Under the pieces are notes generated by a model, which saw nothing but the letters and a program-made list of their open reading frames with translations, was not told the origin of the DNA and searched no databases. Of a DNA stretch of 64,000 nucleotides, positions 16,833 through 26,232 are shown piece by piece; the first letter of the stretch is position 1; every line of letters starts with the position of its first letter. Position numbers and translations under genes: made by a program. The stretch comes from Palsa-504 sp963769715 (lineage in GTDB: Bacteria > Actinomycetota > Actinomycetes > Streptosporangiales > Streptosporangiaceae): the NCBI GenBank assembly GCA_963769715.1, contig CAVYNE010000035.1, positions 62,001 to 126,000 of the forward strand, given 5' to 3'.

Positions 16833-17554
16833 GCGGCACACTGTTGCTGGCCAAGGCAGAAATATCAAGGCTGCGGCGGAACAAGCGGTACCTGATCTTC
16901 ACGGTCGCCCTCCCGGTGATGTTCTACCTGATCTTCGGGAAGTCGAACACGACCGGAGACGGCGTCGCGTTCGCGGCTTTCTACATGGTCGGGATGGCCT
17001 CGTTCGGCGCCTTCAGCGGAGCGTTCAACAACAACACGATCCGCATCTCGCAGGAACGTAAGGACGGCTGGATCAGGCAGCTGCGGCTCACGCCGCTGCC
17101 GGCGAGCGCTTACGTGGTCGCCAAGGTCCTGGCCTCGATGGTGACCACGGTGCCGTCGATCTTGATCGTGTTCCTGCTCGGCCGCTTCTACGGCCACGTG
17201 CAGATGCCGATCTGGAAGTGGATCGTGTGCGCGCTCGCCATCTGGGTCGGCACGCTCATCTTCGCGGCGCTGGCGGTGGCCCTCGGCTACAAGCTGGATC
17301 CGGATTCGGTGCAGCCGGTCGCCATCGTCATCTTCTTCTTCTTCTCGATCTTCGGCGGTCTGTGGTTCCCGCTCAGCGGTGCGCTGCAGAAGTTCGGCGA
17401 ATTCACGCCCACCTACCAGATCGTCAAGATCAGCACGGACGTGATCGGCCAGGGCAGCATAGCGCTGGTCAACGTGATCGGCGTCGTGGTCTGGTTCGCG
17501 ATCTTCGTCGCGCTGGCCACGTTCGCGGTCCGGTCAACTGCCGAGACCGTCTGA
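16829..17554 (+). CDS. ABC-2 type transporter permease
   Basis: Integral membrane partner of the preceding ATPase, 241 residues with six predicted helices: YLIFTVALPVMFYLIFG, FAAFYMVGMASFGAFSGAF, VLASMVTTVPSILIVFLLG, IVCALAIWVGTLIFAALAVALG, VAIVIFFFFSIFGGLWFPLSG and ALVNVIGVVVWFAIFVALATF. The ERKDGWIRQLRLTPLP loop after helix 2 is the ABC-2 coupling segment. It is a DrrB-like exporter subunit and probably dimerises. Its ATG lies in the ATGA overlap with the ATPase stop. A perfect 15-bp hairpin six bases past the stop closes the two-gene unit, although the sensor kinase 70 bases downstream may still be functionally linked. Confidence 0.92.
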   Translation: MSGTLLLAKAEISRLRRNKRYLIFTVALPVMFYLIFGKSNTTGDGVAFAAFYMVGMASFGAFSGAFNNNTIRISQERKDGWIRQLRLTPLPASAYVVAKVLASMVTTVPSILIVFLLGRFYGHVQMPIWKWIVCALAIWVGTLIFAALAVALGYKLDPDSVQPVAIVIFFFFSIFGGLWFPLSGALQKFGEFTPTYQIVKISTDVIGQGSIALVNVIGVVVWFAIFVALATFAVRSTAETV

Positions 17555-17559
17555 TCCAG

Positions 17560-17598
17560 CGTTGACCCGGCCGGCGCGGGGGCCCGGCCGGGTCAACG
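17560..17598 (+). terminator. Perfect 15-bp hairpin between exporter and two-component genes
   Basis: Arms 17560-17574 and 17584-17598 begin CGTTGACCCGGCCGG and pair perfectly around a nine-base G-rich loop. It starts six bases after the permease stop and ends before the AAGGAGAGG site of the kinase gene. It is a likely transcription terminator without a U-run, or a strong attenuator. Confidence 0.8.
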
Positions 17599-17627
17599 TG
17601 GCAGCATGGAAGGAGAGGTGAAGTGAG

Positions 17628-18908
17628 ATGGCGATAAGGTCCACCGAAGCCGTCAGCAGCGCCCCGGACCAGGAGGGGTGCGGGCCCGGGCTGGGCCCGG
17701 CCGCCCTCCGCCAGAGTGGCGTGCCGGGCACCGGCAACCCGATGCGCTGGTTCTTCTCCGCCGTCTGGCTCGTCTACCTGATCTCGCCGGTCGCGGACCT
17801 TTTCGGTCACCACCACGGGGTGGTGTGGATCGCCGGCGGCCTGGCCATCACGGTCGCCTTCTGCGCCATCTACCTGTCGGTCCTCATGTACGACGACGAG
17901 CATCCGCGGCTGGCCCGGTACGGGCTCGTGGCTATCGCCGTGCTGGCGGCGCTGGCCTGCGCGGTGTACGGCAAGCAATGGACGCCGCTGTGGATCTACG
18001 TGTCCGCCGCCACCGGCATGGTGCTCGCGCCCGCCGGGCGGCGCGTGGCCATGCTGGGCATCCTGGCCGTCGGGGCCTGCTATACGTTCTTCAGCTGGCT
18101 GTCTCATTTCGGCCTCGGGAACTTCGTGGCCGTGCTGCTGCCCGTCCTGCTCGTCGGCGTGGCCATGGTGGGGTTCCGATGGCAGATCACCCTGATGCAC
18201 GAGCTGGCCCAGGCCCGCGAGACCGTCGCCAAACTGGCCACGAACGAGGAACGACTGCGGCTGGCCCGGGACATGCACGACCTGACCGGCCAGTCGCTGT
18301 CGATGATCACGCTGAAGTCCGAGCTGGCCGCCAAGCGCCTGGCTAAGCTCCCGTCCTCAGCCGAGCGCGACGCGGTGCTCACCGAACTGGGTGACATCGG
18401 CCGGGTCAGCCGGCAGACGCTGCACGACATCAGGGAGGCGGTCAGCGGCTACCGCAGGCCGACGCTCGCGATCGAGGTCATCACGGCCAGGAACGCCCTT
18501 GAGGCGGCCGGCATCGGGCTCGACGACGACGCCGAGCTGACGCTGCGGTCGGGCACGTTCGACCCGGATACGGAGGCGGTGCTGGCCTGGTGCCTGCGCG
18601 AGGCCGTCACCAACGTGATCCGCCATTCCCGCGCCCGGCGCTGCCGCATCCGCCTCGCCGACCACGGGAGCGAGCTGTCCCTCGAGGTCAGCGACGACGG
18701 CCTCGGCTTCGCGAACCAAGACCCGGAGACTCCCGGGGGAAGCGGATTGCGCGGCATGTCCGAACGTCTGTCCGCCATCGGCGGCCGCCTGTCGCTGACC
18801 CGGGCCGAGCCCGGCCTGGGGGGCCACCACGACCGCGGCTTCCGCCTCATCGCGACCGTTCCCGCGGCCCCCGCCGTGGCCGCAGCCGGCCATAATGGCC
18901 CGCCATGA
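17628..18908 (+). CDS. DesK/NarX-type sensor histidine kinase
   Basis: Membrane sensor of 426 residues. About six helices occupy residues 37-185 (for example WFFSAVWLVYLISPVADLF, IAGGLAITVAFCAIYLSVLM, VAVLLPVLLVGVAMVGF) with very short loops, so it probably senses the membrane itself. The HisKA_3 dimerisation block is ERLRLARDMHDLTGQSLS, with the phospho-accepting His followed by DLTG, and the ATPase domain has REAVTNVIRHSRARRCRI and DDGLGF with GLRGMSERL. The start ATG has an AAGGAGAGGTGAAG leader. The stop overlaps the response-regulator start (ATGA). DesK-type pairs next to DrrAB-like exporters often control them, but here the hairpin at 17560 separates the transcripts. Confidence 0.93.
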   Translation: MAIRSTEAVSSAPDQEGCGPGLGPAALRQSGVPGTGNPMRWFFSAVWLVYLISPVADLFGHHHGVVWIAGGLAITVAFCAIYLSVLMYDDEHPRLARYGLVAIAVLAALACAVYGKQWTPLWIYVSAATGMVLAPAGRRVAMLGILAVGACYTFFSWLSHFGLGNFVAVLLPVLLVGVAMVGFRWQITLMHELAQARETVAKLATNEERLRLARDMHDLTGQSLSMITLKSELAAKRLAKLPSSAERDAVLTELGDIGRVSRQTLHDIREAVSGYRRPTLAIEVITARNALEAAGIGLDDDAELTLRSGTFDPDTEAVLAWCLREAVTNVIRHSRARRCRIRLADHGSELSLEVSDDGLGFANQDPETPGGSGLRGMSERLSAIGGRLSLTRAEPGLGGHHDRGFRLIATVPAAPAVAAAGHNGPP

Positions 18909-19561
18909 CCGCGCAAGAAACCCCGGAGAACCAGGAGGACAAGCAGAACAAGGAGCCGGTCCGGCTGCTGCTCGCCGAGGACCAGGTGATGATCAGGGAG
19001 GCGCTGGCCGCGCTGCTGGAGTTCGAGGGCGAGTTCGAGGTGGTGGCCCAGGTCGGCCGGGGCGACGAGGTCGTCAGGGCGGCGGAAAGGGCAAACCCGG
19101 ACGTGGCCGTGCTCGACATCGAGATGCCGGGCATGGACGGCCTGACGGCCGCCGCCGCGCTGAAGAAGCGTTACCCGGATACCAAGATCGTGATCCTGAC
19201 GACGTTCGGCCGGCCCGGGTTCCTGCGCCGCGCGATGGAGTCCGGGGTGTCCGCGTTCCTGGTCAAGGACTCCCCGGCCGACAAGCTTACGCAGACGATC
19301 CGCCGGGTGCTGGCCGGCGAGCGGGTCATCGACCCGGACCTAGCCGCCGCCGCGCTCGCCGACGGGGTCAACCCGCTCACCCCGCGCGAGCGCGACGTGC
19401 TCGAGGCCTCCGCGGACGGCCGGACCATCGCCGAGATCGCCGCCAGGCTCTACCTCTCCGAGGGCACGGTGCGGAACTACCTGTCGGCGTGCATCCAGAA
19501 GACCGGGGCCAGGAACCGCGCCGAGGCACGTCGCATCGCCTCCGAACGCGGCTGGCTCTAG
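18905..19561 (+). CDS. NarL/DesR-family response regulator
   Basis: Transcription factor of 218 residues. The receiver domain (about 20-140) has the acidic pocket AEDQ, the phosphorylated Asp in VLDIEMPGMDG, the Thr in LTTFGRPG and the Lys in LVKDSPAD. The C-terminal LuxR-type HTH is LTPRERDVLEASADGRTI with IAARLYLSEGTVRNYLSACIQKTG. It is the partner of the upstream kinase. The tricorn protease gene starts only 15 bases downstream, so the regulator heads a possible operon with the two proteases and lspA. The FGRPGFLRRAMESG region after the Thr matches the DesR sub-group. Confidence 0.93.
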   Translation: MTAQETPENQEDKQNKEPVRLLLAEDQVMIREALAALLEFEGEFEVVAQVGRGDEVVRAAERANPDVAVLDIEMPGMDGLTAAAALKKRYPDTKIVILTTFGRPGFLRRAMESGVSAFLVKDSPADKLTQTIRRVLAGERVIDPDLAAAALADGVNPLTPRERDVLEASADGRTIAEIAARLYLSEGTVRNYLSACIQKTGARNRAEARRIASERGWL

Positions 19562-19576
19562 ACCGCAGACCATAGG

Positions 19577-22500
19577 ATGAAGCGCGTGACTTCGTCTGGA
19601 TACCTGCGCTACCCGCACGTTCACGGTGATCTCCTCGCCTTCGCCGCCGAGGACGACATCTGGCTCGCCCCCGCCGACGGCGGCCGCGCCTGGCGGCTAA
19701 CCTCCGACCGCGCCCAGGTGAGCTACCCGCGCTTCTCCCGCGACGGCGCCAGGATCGCCTGGACCAGTTGGCGGGACGGCAACCCGGAGGTCTACACGGC
19801 CGATCCGGAAGGCGGCGACGCGAGCCGGCTCACCTACTGGAGCGACAGCAGGACCCGCGTGGCCGGCTGGACCGGGGGTGGCGAGGTGCTCGCGATCTCC
19901 GCCACCGGTCAGCCCGAGAACTACCTGACCTGGGCCTACGCGGTTCCGCTCGAGGGCTCGCCGCCGCGGCGGCTGCCGTTCGGCCCGGTGGGCGATCTGG
20001 CCCTGGAGGAGGTGGGCAGCGCCCTGCTCACCGGCCGGACGGACAACGAGCTCGCGTACTGGAAGCGCTACCGCGGCGGCACCAGCGGCAGGCTGTGGAC
20101 GGCCAACGCCGACGATCCCCCACCCACCTCCCCATCCCCCTTCACCCGCGTGCTCGCCGACCTCGACGGCCAGCTCGGTGCCCCGATGCTGATCGGCGGG
20201 CGGTTGTTCTTCCTGTCCGACCACGAGGGCACCGGCAACATCTACTCCTGCGCGCTGGACGGCAGCGACCTACGCCGGCACACCGATCATGACGGCCTGT
20301 ACGCCAGGAACCCGTCTACCGACGGGCAGCGGATCGTGTACCACGTGGCGGGCGACATCTGGATCCTGGACGGCCCGGACGTGGCGGAGCCCCGCGAGCT
20401 CGACATCATCCTCGGCTCGCCAGCCGCCGGCCGGGCCCCCCGGCTGATCTCGGCGAAAGACCATCTGGGCAGCCTCAACCCCGACAAGACCGGTCAGGCC
20501 AGCGTGGTCGAGGTGCGCGGCACGGTGCACTGGCTGACGCACAAGGACGGCCCGGCCCGGGCGCTGCACGTCGACCCGGCGGCCCGCGCGAGGCTGCCGC
20601 GGGTGCTCGGCGACACCGGCCAGGCGGTCTGGGTCACCGACGCTGCCGGGGACGACGCGCTCGAGATCGATTCGGTGATAGATGAGCCGGAGACCGAGAC
20701 CGTCCGGCTCGCCGAAGGCCTACTCGGCAACGTGCTCAGCCTGGCCGCCTCCCCGGACGGGGCGACCGTGGCCGCCGCCGCCCACGACGGCAGGCTGCTG
20801 GCCGTGGACGTGACCTCCGGGCGGGTCACCGAGCTGGCCGCGTCCCACGACGGGGCCATGGACGGGCTGGCCTGGTCACCGGACTCGGCCTGGCTGGCCT
20901 GGTCCCAGCCCGGCACGCAGCCGCTGCGCCGCATCCGCATGGCTCCCATTTCCGGGATCGCCGATGGCCAGGTCGAGGTGATCAACGTGACCGACGGGCG
21001 GTTCACCGATACCGACCCGGTGTTCTCACTCGACGGCCTCTACCTCGCGTTCATCTCCCGGCGCAGCTTCGACCCGGTGTACGACGCGCAGACCTTCGAC
21101 ATGTCGTTCCCCTTCGGCAGCCGCCCCTACCTGGTGCCGCTGGCCGCGCAAACCCCGTCGCCGTTCGGCCCGCTGCCCGGTGGCCGTCCGGTGGGCCAGG
21201 ATCCGCCCGAGCCGGACAAGGACACATCAGATTCTGCCGAACGGACCGAGGTTTCCGTGGACGCCGAAGGTCTCCCTGGCCGCGTGGTGGGCGTGCCGGT
21301 GATCGAGGCCAGGTACTCCCGGCTGCGTGCCACCAAGGGCGGGCTGGCCTGGCTGCGCGAGCCGGTGTCCGGCGTGCTCGGCGAGGGCAATGCCAGCACC
21401 GAGGACGACGCGCCGCGGCCGGTCCTGGAGCGGTTCGACCTGCGCAAGCGCGAGGTCACCGAACTGGACGGCGAGCTCGACTGGTTCGACGTCAGCGGCG
21501 ACGGCACCCGGCTGGTGGTCAGGGACCGGGACGACCTGCGGGTCCTGCCGGCCGAGCACAAGGAGGACCGCGGCTCGGGCGAGTCGGTCACCGTCGACCT
21601 GTCCCGGGCCAGGTTCCAGGCCGATCCGGCCGCGCTGTGGCGGCACGCCTTCGACGAGGCCCGGCTGATGCGCCGCGACTTCTGGACCCAGGACATGTCC
21701 GGGGTGGACTGGGACGGGGTGCTGGACACCTACCGTCCGCTGCTCAACCGGGTCCGCAGCGCGGACGATTTCGTCGACCTGATGTGGGAGGTGGTGGCCG
21801 AACTCGGCACGTCGCACGCCTACATCATCAAGGCCGACGCGGACAGCCAGGTCCGCGACGCCGCGGCCGTCGGCCTGCTCGGCGCGGACCTGTCCCGCGA
21901 CTCCTCCGGTCGCTGGGTAGTGGACCGCGTGCTGCCGGGCGAGTCGTCCGACCCGCGGGCGCGCTCGCCGCTGGAGGCGCCCGGTGTGGTCGTCCGGGCC
22001 GGGGACGCGCTGATCGCGGTGGACGGGCGCCTGGTCGATCCGGTGCTCGGCCCGGCGCCGCTGCTGGCCGGGACGGTCGGCAAGCCGGTCGAGCTCACCA
22101 TCGCCCCGCAGGCCGGCGATCCGGAAATCCGGCGCCGCGTAGCGGTGGTGCCGCTGCGCGACGAGCGGCGACTCCGGTACCAGGACTGGGTGACCGGCCG
22201 GCGCCGCCTGGTGCGCGAGCTCGGTGACGGACGGATCGGCTACCTGCACATCCCGAACATGATCGGTGAGGGCTGGGCCGACTTCCACCGCGACCTGCAC
22301 ACCGAGATGCGGTTCGACGCCCTGGTCATGGACGTGCGCGGGAACGGCGGCGGGCACATCTCCCAGCTGGTGGTGGAGAAGCTGGCCCGCCGCGTCATCG
22401 GCTGGGACGAGGGACGCTGGATCCAGCCGGTTTCCTACCCCCAGGACGGGCGGCGCGGCCCGGTCGTCACGATTGCCGATGAGTTCGCCGGATCCGACGG

Positions 22501-22888
22501 GGACATCGTCACGGCCGCGATCAAGCTGCTCGGGCTCGGCCCGGTGGTGGGCACCCGCACCTGGGGTGGCGTGATCGGCATCGACGGTATCCCGGGCCAC
22601 GAGCTGGTCGACGGCACCCACATGACCGTGCCCAGGTACGCGTTCTCGTTCGACGAGTACGGCTGGGGCGTGGAGAACCATGGCGTCGACCCGGACGTGG
22701 AGGTGCTGATCACGCCCGACGACTGGGCCGTCGGGCGGGACCCGCAGCTGGAGACCGCGGTGCGCCTCGCGCTCGAGGCACTGGAGAAGCAGCCGCCCAA
22801 GGTGCCGGCCGACGTGGCGACCGGCCCGTCCAAGGTCCGCCCGCCGCTCCCACCCCGGGCACCTCGGGGGCCAGAGGGTACCGCCTGA
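19577..22888 (+). CDS. Tricorn protease (S41 family), first of tandem pair
   Basis: Large cytosolic peptidase of 1103 residues, the usual tricorn size (about 1070). It has two N-terminal beta-propeller regions (YLRYPHVHGDLLAFAAED, RVAGWTGGGEVLAIS, then LAASPDGATVAAAAHDG, LAWSPDSAWLAWS), a PDZ-like domain (DLSRDSSGRWVVDRVLPGE, APGVVVRAGDALIAVDG) and an S41 catalytic core. Catalytic residues are in place: His747 in GTSHAY, Ser973 followed by Asp in AGSDGDI, and Glu in ENHGVDPDV. Tricorn degrades oligopeptides released by the proteasome. The start is ATG 19577 or GTG 19586; the second fits the AGGA site better and matches the paralogue. The stop overlaps the next tricorn start (TGATG). Confidence 0.92.
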   Translation: MKRVTSSGYLRYPHVHGDLLAFAAEDDIWLAPADGGRAWRLTSDRAQVSYPRFSRDGARIAWTSWRDGNPEVYTADPEGGDASRLTYWSDSRTRVAGWTGGGEVLAISATGQPENYLTWAYAVPLEGSPPRRLPFGPVGDLALEEVGSALLTGRTDNELAYWKRYRGGTSGRLWTANADDPPPTSPSPFTRVLADLDGQLGAPMLIGGRLFFLSDHEGTGNIYSCALDGSDLRRHTDHDGLYARNPSTDGQRIVYHVAGDIWILDGPDVAEPRELDIILGSPAAGRAPRLISAKDHLGSLNPDKTGQASVVEVRGTVHWLTHKDGPARALHVDPAARARLPRVLGDTGQAVWVTDAAGDDALEIDSVIDEPETETVRLAEGLLGNVLSLAASPDGATVAAAAHDGRLLAVDVTSGRVTELAASHDGAMDGLAWSPDSAWLAWSQPGTQPLRRIRMAPISGIADGQVEVINVTDGRFTDTDPVFSLDGLYLAFISRRSFDPVYDAQTFDMSFPFGSRPYLVPLAAQTPSPFGPLPGGRPVGQDPPEPDKDTSDSAERTEVSVDAEGLPGRVVGVPVIEARYSRLRATKGGLAWLREPVSGVLGEGNASTEDDAPRPVLERFDLRKREVTELDGELDWFDVSGDGTRLVVRDRDDLRVLPAEHKEDRGSGESVTVDLSRARFQADPAALWRHAFDEARLMRRDFWTQDMSGVDWDGVLDTYRPLLNRVRSADDFVDLMWEVVAELGTSHAYIIKADADSQVRDAAAVGLLGADLSRDSSGRWVVDRVLPGESSDPRARSPLEAPGVVVRAGDALIAVDGRLVDPVLGPAPLLAGTVGKPVELTIAPQAGDPEIRRRVAVVPLRDERRLRYQDWVTGRRRLVRELGDGRIGYLHIPNMIGEGWADFHRDLHTEMRFDALVMDVRGNGGGHISQLVVEKLARRVIGWDEGRWIQPVSYPQDGRRGPVVTIADEFAGSDGDIVTAAIKLLGLGPVVGTRTWGGVIGIDGIPGHELVDGTHMTVPRYAFSFDEYGWGVENHGVDPDVEVLITPDDWAVGRDPQLETAVRLALEALEKQPPKVPADVATGPSKVRPPLPPRAPRGPEGTA

Positions 22889-25800
22889 TGTCGGCTGGAT
22901 ACCTGCGCTACCCCCACATTCACGGTGACCTGCTCACCTTCGTGGCCGGCGACGACGTCTGGCTCGCCCCGGCCGTCGGCGGCCGCGCCTGGCGGCTGTC
23001 CGCCGCCGACGTGCCGGTGAGCTACCCGCGGTTCTCCCGTGACGGATCGCGGGTGGCCTGGAGCAGCACGCGCGACGGCAACCCCGAGGTGTACTGCGCC
23101 GAGGTTGACGGCAGCGCGGCGGCCCGCCTCACCTACTGGGGTGACCCGCAGACCAGGGTCACCGGGTGGACCGCGGCGGGCGAGGTGCTGGCCGTTACCG
23201 CGGTGAACCAGCCGGCCGCCAAGTACCGGCGGGCGTACGCCGTCCCCGGCGACGGCGCGCCGCCCCGCCTGCTGCCGTTCGGTGCCGTCAACGACGTGGC
23301 CATCGAGGCGGCGGGTACCGCCCTGCTGACCGGCAGCGTGGCCGGCGAGCCCGCGTTCTGGAAGCGGTACCGCGGCGGCCGGACCGGCAAGCTGTGGACC
23401 GCCACAGCTACCGACCCCCTGTTCACCCGGGTGCTCGCGGACCTGGGCGGCCAGTTGGGCAGCCCGATGATCATCGCCGGGAGGCTGTTCTTCCTATCGG
23501 ACCACGAGGACACCGCCAACATCTATTCCTGCGCGCTGGACGGCGGCGACCTGCGCCGGCACACCGATCATGACGGCTGGTACGCCAGGAACCCGTCTAC
23601 CGACGGGCAGCGGATCGTGTACCACGTGGCCGGCGACATCTGGATCCTGGACGGCCCGGACGCGGCGGAGCCGCGGCCGCTGGGGATCACCCTCGGCTCC
23701 CCGGCGGCGGGCCGCGCATCGAAGCTGATCTCGGCCAAGGATCACCTGGGCGCCCTGGATTGCGATAAGACCGGTCAGGCCAGCGTGGTCGAGGTGCGGG
23801 GCACGGTGCACTGGCTGACGCACAAGGACGGCCCGGCCCGCGCGCTGCACGTTGATCCGCAGGCCCGGGCCAGGCTGCCACGCGTCCTCGGGGACACCGG
23901 CCAGGTGGTCTGGGTCACCGACGCCGCCGGTGGCGACGCGCTGGAGATCGCCCCCGCGGAAGGAGCCGCTGAAACCAGCGTCGTTCGGCTCGCGGAAGGT
24001 CTTCTCGGGCACGTGACCAGCCTGGCTGCTTCCCCGGACGGGGCTACGGTCGCCGCCGCCGCGCGCGACGGCAGGCTGCTGGCCGTCGACGTGACGTCCG
24101 GGCAGGTCACCGAGCTGGCCGCGTCCGACGACGGGGCCATCGGCGAGCTGTCCTGGTCGCCGGACTCGGCCTGGCTGGCCTGGTCCCATCCCACGGTCGG
24201 TCCGCTGACCCGGATCCGGATGGCGAGGATCTCCGGCGGAGAGGCCGGGGTCCAGGTCGAGGTGGTCGACGTGACCGACGGGCGGTTCGCCGACAGCAGC
24301 CCGGTGTTCACCACCGACGGCCTCTACCTGGCCTTCCTGTCTCAGCGTGCGTTCAACCCGGTCTACGACGCGCAAACGTTCGACCTGTCGTTCCCGCTCG
24401 GCGGCCGGCCCTACCTGGTGCCGCTGGCGGCGGGAAGCCCCTCGCCGTTCGGCCCGGTGCCATCCGGGCGGCCGCTGGGCCAGGACAACGGTGACGACCC
24501 GGCCGCCGAGCCAGCCGTCGTCGTCGATCCGGCCGGCCTCGCCGAACGGGTAGTGGCCATCCCGGTGGAAGAGGCCCGCTACCGGTACCTGCGTGCGGTC
24601 AAGGGCGGCCTGGTGTGGCTGCGTGCCCCCGTCACCGGCGTGCTGGGCGAAGGCGGCGCCGACCCGGACGACGACGGGCCGCGTCCGGCCCTGCAGCGCT
24701 TCGACCTGCGCAAGCGCGAGGTCAAGGAGCTGGTGGGGGCGCTGGACTGGTTCCGGGTCAGCGGCGACGGCACCCGGCTCGTGGTCCGCGACCACGACGA
24801 GCTGCGGGTGCTGCCGTCCGCGCGCAAGCACGACGACGCGGGGGAGACCGTCACCGTGGACCTGTCCCGGGCCAGGTTCACCGCCGACCCGGCCGCGCTC
24901 TGGCGACACGCCTACGGCGAGGCCGGGCGGTTCTTGCGCCGGGACTACTGGACCCCGGACATGTCCGGAGTCGACTGGGACGGCGTGCTCGCGGAGTACC
25001 GGCCACTGCTGGACCGGATCCGCAGTGCGGCCGATTTCGCCGACCTGATGTGGGAGGTGCTCGGCGAGCTCGGCACGTCGCACGCCTACGTGACCGCGGC
25101 CTGGACAGGACCGCGGGACTACGTCCCGGTGGGCCAGCTCGGCGCGGACATCTCGCGTGATGACTCGGGCCGCTGGCTGGTGGACCGGGTGCTGCCGGGC
25201 GAGTCGTCCGACCCGCGGGCGCGCTCCCCGCTGGCCGCGCCGGGCGTGGTGGCCGGCCCCGGCGACGAACTGGTCGCGGTGGACGGGCAGCCGGTCGACC
25301 CGCTACGCGGCCCCTGGCCGCTGCTGGCCGGTGCGGCGGGCAAGCCGGTCGAGCTTTTGCTGGCCGGGGGGACGACCCCCCCAGACCCCCCCGATCCTGG
25401 GGGGAACCATCCCCCCAGACCCCCCTTGGGAGGGGCTTCGCCCCCCCGGGGCCCCTTGCGGCGGGTCGTGGTGGTGCCGCTGCGCTCGGACCGGCGGTTG
25501 CGCTACCAGGACTGGGTGGCCGGGCGGCGTCGGCGCGTCCGCGAGCTGAGCGAGGGGCGGCTCGGCTACCTGCACATCCCGGACATGATGGGCGAGGGCT
25601 GGGCGGACTTCCACCGCGACCTGCGCACCGAGATGGCTCGCGACGGGCTCATCTTCGACGTCCGCGGGAACAGCGGCGGTCACATCTCCGAGCTGGTCGT
25701 GGAGAAGCTGGCCCGCCGCGTCCTGGCCTGGGACATGGGACGCTGGATCCGCCCGGTTACCTACCCGCAGGAGGCGCGGCGCGGCCCGCTGGTCACGGTG

Positions 25801-26232
25801 GCCGACGAGTTCGCCGGCTCCGACGGCGATATCGTCACGGCCACGGTCAAGCTGCTCGGCCTCGGCCCGGTGGTGGGTACCCGGACCTGGGGCGGCGTAG
25901 TCGGCATCGAGGGCCGTCAGAGCCTGGTCGACGGCACCTCCATCACCGTGCCGCGGTACGCATTCTTCTTCCACGAGTACGGCTGGGGCGTGGAGAACCA
26001 CGGCGTCGACCCAGACGTGGAGGTGCTGATCACCCCCGACGACGGGGCGGCCGACCGGGACCCGCAGCTGGAGACCGCGGTCGAGCTCGCCCTGGGCGCG
26101 CTGGCCGAACAGCCGCTCCCGGTCCCGCCGGAGGTCGCCACCGGCCCGGTCAAGTCCCGCCGCCCGCTGCCGCCCCGCCAGCCCCAGCCCGGCACGGTTC
26201 CCGCGATCAGCTCCCACGGGTCGGGTACCTGA
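22888..26232 (+). CDS. Tricorn protease (S41 family), second of tandem pair
   Basis: A paralogue of the gene just upstream, 1114 residues, alike along its whole length (YLRYPHIHGDLLTF, LAASPDGATVAAAARDG, RDDSGRWLVDRVLPGE). The catalytic set is again complete: GTSHAY, AGSDGDI and ENHGVDPDV. One stretch stands out: between GKPVEL and VVVPLRSDRRLRYQ it has about 22 extra residues rich in Pro and Gly (GGTTPPDPPDPGG and later PPRPPLGG), encoded by a G/C-homopolymer repeat at 25366-25458. The first copy has a plain TIAPQAGDPEIRRR there. The pair is translationally coupled on both sides (TGATG with tricorn 1 and with lspA). Two active copies side by side suggest different peptide specificities or hetero-assembly. 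Confidence 0.92.
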   Translation: MSAGYLRYPHIHGDLLTFVAGDDVWLAPAVGGRAWRLSAADVPVSYPRFSRDGSRVAWSSTRDGNPEVYCAEVDGSAAARLTYWGDPQTRVTGWTAAGEVLAVTAVNQPAAKYRRAYAVPGDGAPPRLLPFGAVNDVAIEAAGTALLTGSVAGEPAFWKRYRGGRTGKLWTATATDPLFTRVLADLGGQLGSPMIIAGRLFFLSDHEDTANIYSCALDGGDLRRHTDHDGWYARNPSTDGQRIVYHVAGDIWILDGPDAAEPRPLGITLGSPAAGRASKLISAKDHLGALDCDKTGQASVVEVRGTVHWLTHKDGPARALHVDPQARARLPRVLGDTGQVVWVTDAAGGDALEIAPAEGAAETSVVRLAEGLLGHVTSLAASPDGATVAAAARDGRLLAVDVTSGQVTELAASDDGAIGELSWSPDSAWLAWSHPTVGPLTRIRMARISGGEAGVQVEVVDVTDGRFADSSPVFTTDGLYLAFLSQRAFNPVYDAQTFDLSFPLGGRPYLVPLAAGSPSPFGPVPSGRPLGQDNGDDPAAEPAVVVDPAGLAERVVAIPVEEARYRYLRAVKGGLVWLRAPVTGVLGEGGADPDDDGPRPALQRFDLRKREVKELVGALDWFRVSGDGTRLVVRDHDELRVLPSARKHDDAGETVTVDLSRARFTADPAALWRHAYGEAGRFLRRDYWTPDMSGVDWDGVLAEYRPLLDRIRSAADFADLMWEVLGELGTSHAYVTAAWTGPRDYVPVGQLGADISRDDSGRWLVDRVLPGESSDPRARSPLAAPGVVAGPGDELVAVDGQPVDPLRGPWPLLAGAAGKPVELLLAGGTTPPDPPDPGGNHPPRPPLGGASPPRGPLRRVVVVPLRSDRRLRYQDWVAGRRRRVRELSEGRLGYLHIPDMMGEGWADFHRDLRTEMARDGLIFDVRGNSGGHISELVVEKLARRVLAWDMGRWIRPVTYPQEARRGPLVTVADEFAGSDGDIVTATVKLLGLGPVVGTRTWGGVVGIEGRQSLVDGTSITVPRYAFFFHEYGWGVENHGVDPDVEVLITPDDGAADRDPQLETAVELALGALAEQPLPVPPEVATGPVKSRRPLPPRQPQPGTVPAISSHGSGT
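25366..25458 (+). repeat. G/C-homopolymer repeat inserted in-frame in tricorn 2
   Basis: About 90 bases of alternating G and C runs. It contains GACGACCCCCCCAGA followed by a second C7 run, then a second degenerate version (GGGGGGAACCATCCCCCC, AGACCCCCC), and ends with the tetraloop-type hairpin GGGGCTTCGCCCC. The paralogue lacks it. A 25-base core (25369-25393) is identical to the complement of 39104-39128 inside the hydantoinase gene. Confidence 0.85.

Noticed and set aside
21227..25083. Long minus-strand open frames (480-530 codons) opposite the tricorn genes
   Set aside because: They are high-G+C antisense shadows rich in Arg, Gly, Val and His with no family resemblance, while the plus strand encodes complete tricorn enzymes.
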